DNA from: an uncultured Clostridia bacterium
Lineage (GTDB): Bacteria > Bacillota > Clostridia > TANB77 > CAG-508
Length of the DNA stretch: 23,343 nucleotides
Reading direction: 5' to 3'
Assembly (NCBI GenBank): GCA_934122385.1
Contig: CAKOWP010000014.1
Span: 1-23,343 of the forward strand
Shown here piece after piece: positions 1 through 6,573 of the stretch (within the stretch, counting starts at the first letter, position 1; each line of letters opens with the position of its first letter). Under the pieces are notes generated by a model. It worked only from the letters and a program-made list of their open reading frames with translations, was not told where the DNA came from and searched no databases. Made by a program: the position numbers and the translations under genes.

Positions 1-57
1 ATGAGTCATTTGCTCAATATATCCTCTTTCTTCTAAAATATTAAATACATTTGTCAT
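1..57 (-). CDS. tyrS: Tyrosyl-tRNA synthetase, N-terminal fragment (5' end only)
   Basis: Only the first 19 codons are inside the window; the gene continues off the left edge. The translated start reads MTNVFNILEERGYIEQMTH, which matches the usual N-terminus of bacterial tyrosyl-tRNA synthetases (a short helix with an L-x-x-R-G-(F/Y)-I-x-Q-x-T pattern). The enzyme would charge tRNA-Tyr in the cytoplasm. The start is supported by an AAAGGAC ribosome binding site about 8 bases upstream on the minus strand. I saw no T-box leader in the roughly 95 bases between this gene and the upstream small gene, although many Bacillota tyrS genes have one. The identification rests on a short stretch, so another protein sharing this N-terminus cannot be excluded. 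Confidence 0.68.
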   Translation of the reverse strand, partial: MTNVFNILEERGYIEQMTH

Positions 58-151
58 TATTAAATCGTCCTTTCTAAATAAAATATGTGATTAAAGCTAT
101 AAAATAAATAATTGAGATAAAAAATATATTATGGCTTTTACATAAAACATA

Positions 152-400
152 TTATAATTTTATATTTTTATTGTTTTTAAATTCTTCATTAAATTCAGAG
201 TAATTTAAAAATCTGTTAAGATTTTTTACTGTTATTCCAGTTTCTCCTGAAATTGTATCTAGATTTTGTGTTAGCCCATTGTCTTCAACATATGTTTTGA
301 AAGTTTCAAATTCTAAAGTGTCTTTTGCACGACATTTTGGGCAAACATTGTCATTTGATACATAAAAATTTCCACATCTACTACATTTATTAAATTCCAT
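152..400 (-). CDS. YvyF-like zinc-ribbon / helix-turn-helix small protein
   Basis: This 82-residue protein has an N-terminal zinc ribbon with C6-x2-C9 and C20-x2-C23, followed by a short helical region containing ISGETGITVKNLNRFL. That layout resembles the YvyF/TIGR03826 family found in flagellar operons of Bacillota, where the ribbon is followed by an 'SEETGVS..KI.RFLREG' helix-turn-helix-like segment. The start is well placed behind a perfect AGGAGG site on the minus strand. It is transcribed in the same direction as tyrS, 94 bases upstream of it, and divergently from the pilin-like gene. No flagellar gene is visible here, so a flagellar role is not supported by context; a small nucleic-acid-binding or regulatory role is an inference. 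Confidence 0.72.
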   Translation of the reverse strand: MEFNKCSRCGNFYVSNDNVCPKCRAKDTLEFETFKTYVEDNGLTQNLDTISGETGITVKNLNRFLNYSEFNEEFKNNKNIKL

Positions 401-601
401 AATAAATTCCTCCTAATTTTTCTTTTGATATATAAACTGGCACTATTTTATCATATTTTGCTGAAAATAGGAAGAGAAAAAGAGAAAAAAGTAGAGAAAA
501 GTGAATAATGCACAATGATATGTATCAAAGATAAATAGAAAAACCAATTTTCATGGTACTTTAAATATTATAAAAATAAAGAAATAAATTACGATAATAT
601 A

Positions 602-630
602 TTGACTTATTTCATGTTTATTTGTAAAAT
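602..630 (+). promoter_or_regulatory. Sigma-A-like promoter for the pilin-like gene
   Basis: TTGACT at 602-607 and TAAAAT at 625-630 are separated by 17 bases. The ATG at 666 lies about 35 bases downstream, behind AAAGGAG. The promoter sits in the gap between two divergent genes. Confidence 0.55.
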
Positions 631-665
631 TAGAATAGAGATTAAGCAAAAAAGGAGATAAACAA

Positions 666-1007
666 ATGAAGAAAAATGTAAGAGGAATAACACTTATAGC
701 TCTAATTATAACTTTAGTGGTATTATTAATCCTTGCCGGAATTGGAATACAAGCAATAACTGGAACAGGAATATTTGAAAAAACGAAACAAGCAAAAGAA
801 AAGTACAAAAACGCACAGAAAAATGAGAATCTAGAAATGCAAGAGGAGATTAATTTAATAGATAAATATTTGGGTGAAAAATTTAAATTAACAGCTGAAG
901 AAGTCGGATTCAATCCAAATACATCAGATACTATTATTAGCTATGATGAAAATTGGAAAAATGTAAAGAATGTAAAAGAAGCATTAGATTATTTATACAA
1001 CAGATAA
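666..1007 (+). CDS. Prepilin-like protein with type IV pilin N-terminal signal
   Basis: The 113-residue product begins MKKNVRG followed by ITLIALIITLVVLLILAG, a class III (prepilin) signal: short basic leader, Gly at position 7, then a long hydrophobic helix. Cleavage by a prepilin peptidase would fall after G7. The glutamate normally at mature position 5 is replaced by alanine, as is common in clostridial proteins of this type, so it may be a pseudopilin or simply a membrane-anchored protein. The rest is a charged helical domain (about residues 35-75) and a C-terminal tail ending NVKNVKEALDYLYNR. AAAGGAG precedes the ATG. The next gene begins 22 bases downstream and shares the tail motif. 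No pilus assembly ATPase or peptidase gene is in the window, so assembly into a filament is inference. Confidence 0.78.
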   Translation: MKKNVRGITLIALIITLVVLLILAGIGIQAITGTGIFEKTKQAKEKYKNAQKNENLEMQEEINLIDKYLGEKFKLTAEEVGFNPNTSDTIISYDENWKNVKNVKEALDYLYNR

Positions 1008-1029
1008 AAATTAATAGGAGATGAAAAAT

Positions 1030-1788
1030 ATGAAAATAAAAATAAAGATGATAATTACTATATTGATAATTATAATATTAGTAAGTGGTTTGAGCGTATA
1101 TGCAACTTACAATTATTTAGCAAAAGATATAGGGTATACTAAAGGGGACGGGACTACAATAAGTGTTGAAAAAGCCTTAAATGAATTATACAATAATGCT
1201 AATTCAACAAATATACCATCTATAGACAGTATATGGTTAGCCAATACACAAAGTGTTGATTATACATATACAGTGCAGGATACAGGAACATATTTAATTG
1301 GAATAATGAATTCTAATTATGAAGGAGTAGCAGGGACTATAACAAGTAATGGACAAGAAATAATAAGTAAGAACTTAGACACTAATTTTGAACATTATAA
1401 TAGAACTTCATTAATAAAAGTAGTTAATGCCAAAAAAGGAGATACCATTAATATAAATGGATATAACGGTAATTTTTATTTAAATGCTTTTATATTCAAA
1501 TTAAATAATATAAGTGTAAATGAAGTTGTAACCTCAAATATTACTAGTGATGCTGCAGCTAAAGCATCATATACAGCTTCGAAAGATGGAGAAAAGATTC
1601 TTGTTATTTCTTTTGCATGTGCTAAGGATAGAGTACTTTCAACAACATATTCAGGTAAATATTTAGCAAATGCTTTTAGAGAAAATGATGATTATATTGA
1701 TTATGCTATATTAAGTAAAGATACAACAGTATCAACTTCTGCTTATGGATATAATTATGGTGGAGGCTCAGTATTTATTTTGAAATAA
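1030..1788 (+). CDS. Secreted or membrane-anchored beta-rich surface protein
   Basis: This is a 252-residue protein of unknown function. An N-terminal hydrophobic segment (about residues 6-25) after a lysine-rich start indicates a signal peptide or membrane anchor. Next comes a short segment ending with EKALNELYNN, similar to the C-terminal tail of the preceding pilin-like protein. The remainder looks like two related beta-rich domains of about 75-80 residues, each starting with a Y-T-(V/A)-x-D-G/T-x-(Y/I)-L pattern and ending with FIFKL or VFILK, which suggests internal duplication. I chose ATG 1030 because AGGAG (1016-1020) is 9 bases upstream of it; the ATG at 1021 directly abuts that site. 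It probably forms an operon with the pilin-like gene. An adhesive or surface-structure role is inference. Confidence 0.75.
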   Translation: MKIKIKMIITILIIIILVSGLSVYATYNYLAKDIGYTKGDGTTISVEKALNELYNNANSTNIPSIDSIWLANTQSVDYTYTVQDTGTYLIGIMNSNYEGVAGTITSNGQEIISKNLDTNFEHYNRTSLIKVVNAKKGDTININGYNGNFYLNAFIFKLNNISVNEVVTSNITSDAAAKASYTASKDGEKILVISFACAKDRVLSTTYSGKYLANAFRENDDYIDYAILSKDTTVSTSAYGYNYGGGSVFILK

Positions 1789-1800
1789 TAAAATTCCATG

Positions 1801-1955
1801 TGCTGTGTGCTAAAATATCATTGTTTTTCGTGACAAAATCCTCCTTTTTGATATAATAGATGTAGTTGTCAACTGAAAATAAAATTAAAAAGGATGTTTT
1901 TTTCTACTCGTAGCTAGAAACTTTTAGACCCCCGTGTAAAACAAGGGAGTTTCAT
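1801..1955 (+). mobile_element. Possible ORF-less insertion sequence remnant (TnpB-type ends)
   Basis: The first half of the 339-base gap after the surface-protein gene is not coding but is organised. GTGACA (1830-1835) and TATAAT (1852-1857) with 16 bases between form a promoter. An imperfect inverted repeat joins 1835-1849 (AAAATCCTCCTTTTT) to 1887-1900 (AAAAAGGATGTTTT), and the ATG at 1894 opens only seven codons before TAG. Beyond it, GAAACT (1917-1922) pairs with AGTTTC near 1948-1953, with CCC and GGG inside. A promoter plus ribosome-binding-site leader followed almost at once by a right-end hairpin is what an IS200/IS605-type element would leave after losing its TnpB gene. This is recognition by resemblance only; a structured leader RNA is an alternative. 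Confidence 0.3.
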
Positions 1956-1961
1956 AAGCCA

Positions 1962-2010
1962 ATAAAAATAAAGTATAAAAATTAAACAAAATTTTATACT
2001 TTATTTTTAT
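1962..2010. terminator. 19-bp perfect hairpin, probable bidirectional terminator
   Basis: ATAAAAATAAAGTATAAAA at 1962-1980 is the exact reverse complement of 1992-2010, with an 11-base loop. The right arm ends in TTTTTAT. The stem is almost all A/T, so it is a weak classical terminator despite its length. It lies between the surface-protein gene and the amylase gene. Confidence 0.45.
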
Positions 2011-2127
2011 GCAATTTATCAAAAAATTCTTATAACAAACAGTCAAAAGAAAAAAATAAGTGGATTTTTAAAAGTTATAATGATATAATAGCAAAAGAAA
2101 AAATCAAAAGAAAAAGAAGGTAATTAA

Positions 2128-3570
2128 ATGAAAAAAATAAATGGAATAATAATGCAGTACTTTGAATGGTACATGGACTGCAAACAAGGACTATGGAATC
2201 AAATAAAAGAAAACGCAGAAAAATTGGCAGATTTAGGAGTAACAGCAATGTGGTTACCACCAGCATACAAAGGAATTGGTGGAAAAGATGAAGTAGGGTA
2301 TGGAGTATATGACGTATATGATTTAGGAGAATTTGACCAAAAAGGAACAATAAAAACAAAATATGGTTCAAAAGACGAATATTTAGATGCAATAATTGCA
2401 CTAAAACAAGCAGGAATAGAAAGTTATGCAGATATAGTTTTAAACCACAAAATGGGCGCAGATGCACTTCAAACAATACCTGCAACAAAAGTAGACTGGT
2501 CAAACCATAATATAGAAACATCACAAAGAGAAAATGTAAAAGTTGCAACTAAATTCACGTTCCCAGGAAGAAAACATAAATATTCTGACTTTGAATGGAA
2601 CTGGACAGATTTTGACGGAATAGACTATAATAACCAAACTGGCGAAAATGCAATATTCAAATTTGTAGATAAAAAATGGGGAGCAGAAGTTGACGAAGAA
2701 TTTGGAAACTTTGACTATTTAATGGGCGCAGATTTGGATTTTTCAAACCAAAGAGTTGTTAAAGAATGCATTGACTGGGGTAAGTGGTATCTGGATTTGA
2801 CGAAAGTTGATGGATTCAGATTAGATGCTGTAAAACACATAGATGCGGACTTTTACGAGAAATGGATACAGACATTAAGAGACGAAAGTAAAAAAGAATT
2901 ATTTGCAGTTGGTGAATATTGGACCACAGATGTAAATAGGTTACATAGATACATTACAGAAACAGAAGGAAAAATATCACTATTTGATGTGCCATTACAC
3001 TATAATTTTTTTAATGCATCAAATGACCCAAATTACAATATGTCACAAATATTGGAACACACATTGGTAAAGGAAAATCCTTGCATGGCAGTAACATTTG
3101 TAGACAACCATGACACACAACCAGGTCAGGCTTTACAAAGTTTTGTACAAGGCTGGTTCAAATCAATTGCATATTCAATTATATTATTAAGAAATGATGG
3201 ATACCCTTGCATATTTTATGGTGATTATTACGGAATTGAACATGATCACATTGAACCAATAAATGACCTAAAAACATTGATGCTAATAAGAAAAGATAAG
3301 TCATATGGTTTACAACATGACTATTTTGACCATAATAATTTTATAGGATGGACACAAGAAGGAGACGATGAACATATCAATTCAGGATTAGCTGTTGTAA
3401 TTTCTAATGCAGGTGATGGCTATAAAAGAATGTATGTAGGAAATCAAAATATTGGAGAGACATACATAGATAGCCTTGGAAATTGTGAAGAAGAGGTCAC
3501 AATAAATGAAGATGGATGCGGAAATTTTGGAGTTAAGTCAAGAAGTGTGTCAGTATGGATAAAAAAATAA
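2128..3570 (+). CDS. amyA: Cytoplasmic alpha-amylase, GH13 family (subfamily 5-like)
   Basis: The 480-residue enzyme hydrolyses internal alpha-1,4-glucosidic bonds of starch, glycogen or maltodextrins. All four GH13 conserved regions are present: ADIVLNH (D102, N106, H107), GFRLDAVKH with the nucleophile D233, GEYW with the acid/base E263, and FVDNHD with the transition-state stabiliser D329. The start MKKINGIIMQYFEWY and the overall length match the liquefying-amylase-like group that includes cytoplasmic AmyA. There is no signal peptide, so it likely acts on intracellular glycogen or imported dextrins. Two TATAAT boxes (2076-2081, 2084-2089) lie upstream, without a convincing -35. The ribosome binding site is a modest GAAGG. 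No other sugar-use gene is in the window, so it appears to be a single-gene unit. Confidence 0.95.
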   Translation: MKKINGIIMQYFEWYMDCKQGLWNQIKENAEKLADLGVTAMWLPPAYKGIGGKDEVGYGVYDVYDLGEFDQKGTIKTKYGSKDEYLDAIIALKQAGIESYADIVLNHKMGADALQTIPATKVDWSNHNIETSQRENVKVATKFTFPGRKHKYSDFEWNWTDFDGIDYNNQTGENAIFKFVDKKWGAEVDEEFGNFDYLMGADLDFSNQRVVKECIDWGKWYLDLTKVDGFRLDAVKHIDADFYEKWIQTLRDESKKELFAVGEYWTTDVNRLHRYITETEGKISLFDVPLHYNFFNASNDPNYNMSQILEHTLVKENPCMAVTFVDNHDTQPGQALQSFVQGWFKSIAYSIILLRNDGYPCIFYGDYYGIEHDHIEPINDLKTLMLIRKDKSYGLQHDYFDHNNFIGWTQEGDDEHINSGLAVVISNAGDGYKRMYVGNQNIGETYIDSLGNCEEEVTINEDGCGNFGVKSRSVSVWIKK

Positions 3571-3571
3571 A

Positions 3572-3620
3572 TGTCTCATAAGGGACGGTTCTGTTTGAGA
3601 CATTGGTTCCAAATGGGACA
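3572..3620 (+). repeat. REP-like dispersed repeat, copy A
   Basis: The segment contains GGGACGGTTCTGTTTGAGAC and then GGTTCCAAATGGGACA. It begins one base after the amylase TAA. A second copy in inverse orientation at 11137-11186 matches it over most of its length, including GGGACGGTTCT, TTTGAGACAT and GGTTCCAAATG. TGTCTCAT and TTTGAGACA within it can pair. Confidence 0.7.
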
Positions 3621-3656
3621 ATTTCGTAAAAACAAAAATTAAGAATGGAGAAAAAA

Positions 3657-4331
3657 ATGACAAGAACAAAATTAAAAGATAGAGTTTTGCCTTATTATAC
3701 AAAAGGCGAAGAAATTTTTAATATGACATCACACATAGTTGGTGGAGCATTTGGAATAGTTGCTTTAGTATTATGTGTTGTATTTGCAGCAATACATCAT
3801 AATGGATATGGAGTTGTAAGCAGTTCAATATATGGAGTAACAATGATACTTTTATACACAATGTCAAGTATATATCACGGATTAAAACCGCAAAGAAAGG
3901 CAAAAAAAGTATTCCAAATATTAGACCATTGTTCAATATTTTTATTGATAGCAGGTTCATATACCCCATTTTGTTTAGTGACTTTTAGAGAATACAATAT
4001 AGCTCTTGGGTGGAGTATATTTGGGATTATATGGACAATTGCAATTTTAGGAATAACACTAAATTCTATTGACATCAAAAAATTCAAAGTTTTTTCAATG
4101 ATATGTTATCTAGGTATGGGTTGGTGTATTATTTTTACGGCAAATTTATTGCCTAAGTTATTAGGTATACCAGGCTTAGTTTTATTAGTTGCAGGTGGAG
4201 TTGCTTATACAGTTGGAGCTGTTTTATATGGACTAGGAAAAAAGAAAAGATATATGCATTCTATATTTCATTTGTTTATATTATTAGGTAGTATATTGCA
4301 GTTTTTCTGTATATTATTGTATGTGGTGTAA
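3657..4331 (+). CDS. trhA: Hemolysin III / TrhA family seven-helix membrane protein
   Basis: The 224-residue protein belongs to the hemolysin III (PAQR-like) family, which in B. subtilis and E. coli is linked to membrane-lipid and fatty-acid homeostasis. Visible family motifs are E-x-x-N-x-x-SH near the N-terminus, SSIYHGL, DHCSIFLLIAGSYTPF, AYTVGAVLY and HSIFHLFILLGS; the conserved His, Asp and Ser residues form the metal-binding hydrolase-like site known in PAQR proteins. Seven hydrophobic helices fit the length. I chose ATG 3657 because GGAG (3647-3650) stands 6 bases before it; the in-frame ATG at 3645 overlaps that site and has none of its own. It ends at a strong terminator (4343-4364). 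Repeat copy A lies between it and the amylase gene. Confidence 0.92.
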   Translation: MTRTKLKDRVLPYYTKGEEIFNMTSHIVGGAFGIVALVLCVVFAAIHHNGYGVVSSSIYGVTMILLYTMSSIYHGLKPQRKAKKVFQILDHCSIFLLIAGSYTPFCLVTFREYNIALGWSIFGIIWTIAILGITLNSIDIKKFKVFSMICYLGMGWCIIFTANLLPKLLGIPGLVLLVAGGVAYTVGAVLYGLGKKKRYMHSIFHLFILLGSILQFFCILLYVV

Positions 4332-4342
4332 GACAGTAATTG

Positions 4343-4364
4343 AAGCGGATTAGTCCGCTTTTTT
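4343..4364 (+). terminator. Rho-independent terminator of trhA
   Basis: AAGCGGA (4343-4349), a TTAG loop and TCCGCTT (4354-4360) form a GC-containing stem running into a T-tract (4359-4364), 11 bases after the trhA stop. Confidence 0.85.
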
Positions 4365-4401
4365 ATATTATAGGAAGTTCGGAGAACTTTCCTATAATAT
4401 A
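4364..4401. repeat. Near-perfect 17-bp palindrome directly after the terminator
   Basis: TATATTATAGGAAGTTC (4364-4380), a GGA loop and a right arm at 4384-4401 form a 17-bp stem with a single bulged T. It starts on the last T of the trhA terminator. Confidence 0.65.
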
Positions 4402-4414
4402 AATACTTTGCACA

Positions 4415-4514
4415 GAAATTTACATAAAGTAAATTTCGCGCGCGAACAAATACGCGGACTTAAAAATATCTTAATAAGTGATAATGTCATTAATGTCCGC
4501 TTTTGTTCTTTTTT
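4415..4514. other. Cluster of further stem-loops, second GCGGAC/GTCCGC terminator-like structure
   Basis: GAAATTTAC (4415-4423) pairs perfectly with GTAAATTTC (4429-4437) around a 5-base loop and is followed by GCGCGCG. Then GCGGAC (4454-4459) pairs with GTCCGC (4495-4500) across a 35-base A/T-rich interior and runs into TTTTGTTCTTTTTT. The outer stem echoes the AAGCGGA/TCCGCTT stem of the preceding terminator. No coding potential was seen. Confidence 0.5.
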
Positions 4515-4832
4515 AATAATATTGCACTAATTTCTGGAAGAAATAGAACAAGCCTATAAATTTTTAAAAGTAAATATAATCTACATAAAAAATTTACATT
4601 ATTTTAAAAATATATTGCAATTCTGATTAGTTTATGATAATATAATTTTGCTTTCAAGCAAAGGGTTTAAAATTCGAAAAAATTTTTATTCTAAATTTAA
4701 GAGTTCAATTAGGACAATTATTTTTATCTTTAAGACGTCCAAGTTCATGGACAAAAATCAAACAAATTTTAAAAATAGAAATTAGGAGGTGAATGAGAAT
4801 TAAAAAACTTTATATTTACTTAAGAATAAATA
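4515..4832. other. Gene-free A/T-rich stretch
   Basis: I see no convincing gene here. A small hairpin TTTGCTT-TC-AAGCAAA lies at 4647-4662 and a 5-bp GTCCA/TGGAC pairing lies near 4737-4753. An AGGAGG at 4784-4789 is followed too closely (3 bases) by an ATG opening a 23-codon frame that runs through the rpn promoter. Confidence 0.4.
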
Positions 4833-4861
4833 TTGACAAATACGATACAAAATATTATAAT
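4833..4861 (+). promoter_or_regulatory. Perfect consensus sigma-A promoter of the Rpn-family gene
   Basis: TTGACA (4833-4838), a 17-base spacer and TATAAT (4856-4861) match the consensus at every position. The predicted start of transcription (about 4868) is only about 12 bases before the ATG at 4880, so the leader carries little beyond the ribosome binding site. Confidence 0.8.
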
Positions 4862-4879
4862 TAGGAAAGAAGGAGTCAT

Positions 4880-5962
4880 ATGATAATATTTACATATGAA
4901 GATTATTTACGACATGAAAAAAAGTTATGTATTGATTTGAATCTGAGTAAAAAATTAGAACGAAGGAAGAAAAAAGAGCAACAATCATTTAAATATGTAT
5001 TAAATGATGTTGGAGAAGAATATGTTCTACAATCAGGAGAAGACGTTAAACACAAAACGGGAATCATAATAAAGCAAGAAATCAGTGCTAAAAAAATAAA
5101 TAATGAACATGACAAAATATTTAGAACAGTATTAGACAAAAAAATAGATGTAGCAAAATTTTTAAACAAATTTCTAAGACTAAATATTAAAGCAGAAGAA
5201 CTAGAAAAATATAATAGTAGTTACATAGATCAAAAATTCAAAAATAAAGAAGCGGATATTGTTTATAGAATAAAAGAAAAAAATATATTTTTGCTAATAG
5301 AACATCAAACAAAAATAGACGAAGACATGCCATATAGATTATTAGACTACAGTAACGAAATAATGAGAAGTGCTGTAGAAGATAAAAATTATAAAAATAG
5401 GCCATGTGTCATACCAATAGTTTTATACACTGGAAAAAGAAAATGGAACATAGAAAATAATAAAAAAGAAAATCAAAATTTATATAGAGAAATTAATGTT
5501 ATAGATGGAAAATTTAATTTAATTGATATTAACGATTTTAGTGAAGAAGAATTGTTGAAAGACGATATATTTATAACAAAAATGATGCTAGTTGAAAAGT
5601 GTAAAGATGAAGTAGAAATAGTTAGAGCATTGGAAAAAATAGAAAGAATTATAAAAACAGAAGATAAAGGTACATTTAGAAGAATTGTAAAAGAAATTTG
5701 GGCGCTAAGAATAGGCAAAGAAAATGCAAATAAAATTTTAAAAAAGATTGAGGAAGGAAGTGGTAATATGATGGCTGTAATGGAAATGCTAATAGCAGAA
5801 AATGAAAAATATATTAATATTGGAAGACAAGAAGGAAGACAAGAAGGAAAAATGCAAAAACTTAAAGAAATAGTTCAAAAAATGCTTGCAGAAAATTTTT
5901 CAAAAGACACAATAGTAAAAATAACAGGACTAAAGAAAGAAGAAATAGAAAAATTAAAATAA
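4880..5962 (+). CDS. Rpn/YhgA-family PD-(D/E)XK nuclease (transposase_31-like)
   Basis: This 360-residue protein matches the Rpn recombination-promoting nuclease family, DNA endonucleases that act in RecA-independent recombination and whose members are often exchanged between strains. After a charged 75-residue N-terminal extension the family signature appears: NEHDKIFR (residues 75-82), KEADIVY with D126, then LLIEHQ giving the E141-x-Q143 half of the active site, MPYRLLDY, and PIVLYTG. The C-terminus has the usual GRQEGRQEGK repeat (about 313-322) and a small helical tail, a region where such genes vary in length. AAGGAG precedes the ATG. It is a single-gene unit, between a consensus promoter and a palindromic terminator. 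Activity on DNA is known for relatives, not shown here. Confidence 0.88.
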   Translation: MIIFTYEDYLRHEKKLCIDLNLSKKLERRKKKEQQSFKYVLNDVGEEYVLQSGEDVKHKTGIIIKQEISAKKINNEHDKIFRTVLDKKIDVAKFLNKFLRLNIKAEELEKYNSSYIDQKFKNKEADIVYRIKEKNIFLLIEHQTKIDEDMPYRLLDYSNEIMRSAVEDKNYKNRPCVIPIVLYTGKRKWNIENNKKENQNLYREINVIDGKFNLIDINDFSEEELLKDDIFITKMMLVEKCKDEVEIVRALEKIERIIKTEDKGTFRRIVKEIWALRIGKENANKILKKIEEGSGNMMAVMEMLIAENEKYINIGRQEGRQEGKMQKLKEIVQKMLAENFSKDTIVKITGLKKEEIEKLK

Positions 5963-5975
5963 TAATGTTTTAATC

Positions 5976-6000
5976 AGAGCGGAATATTCCGCTCTTTTCT
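5976..6000 (+). terminator. Rho-independent terminator after the Rpn-family gene
   Basis: AGAGCGGAATATTCCGCTCT (5976-5995) is a perfect 20-base palindrome followed by TTTTCT, 14 bases after the stop codon. Confidence 0.85.
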
Positions 6001-6044
6001 AGTTTATTTGCAACAAAAATATTAAAAATAAAACAAAATAACTA

Positions 6045-6073
6045 TTGATAAATAAAAGTAATTTTAGTAAAAT
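6045..6073 (+). promoter_or_regulatory. Sigma-A-like promoter of dgkA
   Basis: TTGATA (6045-6050) and TAAAAT (6068-6073) are 17 bases apart. The position fits a transcript starting just downstream of the preceding terminator and about 35 bases before the dgkA ATG. Confidence 0.6.
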
Positions 6074-6114
6074 ATAACAAAAGAAAATAGACATTGTGGA
6101 AGGAATAAAGAAAA

Positions 6115-6471
6115 ATGAAAAAATTAATAAAAAGCTTCAAATATGCTGTTGAAGGAATATTTACAGGAATAAAAAAAGAACAAAACATGAAAATACACAT
6201 GGTAATAATGATATTGGTAATAATATTTGGAATATTGTTTAAAATAAGTAAAATAGAATGGATTATTTGCATTGCATTGTTTGGATTAGTAATATCAATG
6301 GAATTAATTAATACAGCGATAGAAAATACAGTAGATTTAATAACAAAAGAGAAAAATGAACAAGCAAAAATAGCAAAAGATGTTGCTGCAGGAGCGGTTT
6401 TGGTATCAGCGATAGCGTCAGCTATTATTGGATTAATGATATTTGTGCCAAAAATATTAGCAATCTTTTAA
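6115..6471 (+). CDS. dgkA: Diacylglycerol kinase / undecaprenol kinase, DgkA family
   Basis: The 118-residue integral membrane protein has the DgkA signature ELINTAIENTVDL (about residues 62-74) and AKDVAAGAVLV (about 87-97), with three hydrophobic helices. In Gram-positive bacteria this family mostly phosphorylates undecaprenol, returning the lipid carrier to the cell-wall precursor cycle; some members also act on diacylglycerol. The site is on the inner face of the cytoplasmic membrane. GGAAGGA lies about 10 bases before the ATG. It usually sits near ybeY and era in Bacillota, but here it stands alone after a terminator, with the pentapeptide-repeat gene 102 bases downstream. Confidence 0.93.
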   Translation: MKKLIKSFKYAVEGIFTGIKKEQNMKIHMVIMILVIIFGILFKISKIEWIICIALFGLVISMELINTAIENTVDLITKEKNEQAKIAKDVAAGAVLVSAIASAIIGLMIFVPKILAIF

Positions 6472-6528
6472 ATTACAATAAAAATGTTAAATAAGGTGAC
6501 AAGATTTGACTAAATTTGACAAAATTAT

Positions 6529-6558
6529 GAGACAAATTGGGTTTGTCCCATTTGTCTC
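6529..6558. repeat. Palindromic REP-like element upstream of the pentapeptide gene
   Basis: GAGACAAATTGGG (6529-6541) pairs with CCCATTTGTCTC (6547-6558) with one bulge and a short loop. There is no T-tract after it. The GAGAC...GTCTC ends resemble those of copies A and B, but the interior differs. Confidence 0.55.
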
Positions 6559-6573
6559 AAAAAGAGGAAGAAT

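Noticed and set aside
58..151. A T-box leader in front of tyrS.
   Set aside because: The gap is under 100 bases and shows neither a terminator hairpin nor a T-box-like TGGN stretch.
2075..2548. A 157-codon minus-strand frame across the start of the amylase gene.
   Set aside because: It is a shadow of the amylase frame, rich in Leu and Phe from reverse-read A-rich codons, with no ribosome binding site.
4793..4864. A 23-codon frame (MRIKKLYIY...) behind AGGAGG, just upstream of the Rpn-family gene, as a possible leader peptide.
   Set aside because: The AGGAGG is only 3 bases from the ATG, the frame runs through the perfect promoter of the next gene, and its composition is that of the surrounding A/T-rich DNA.
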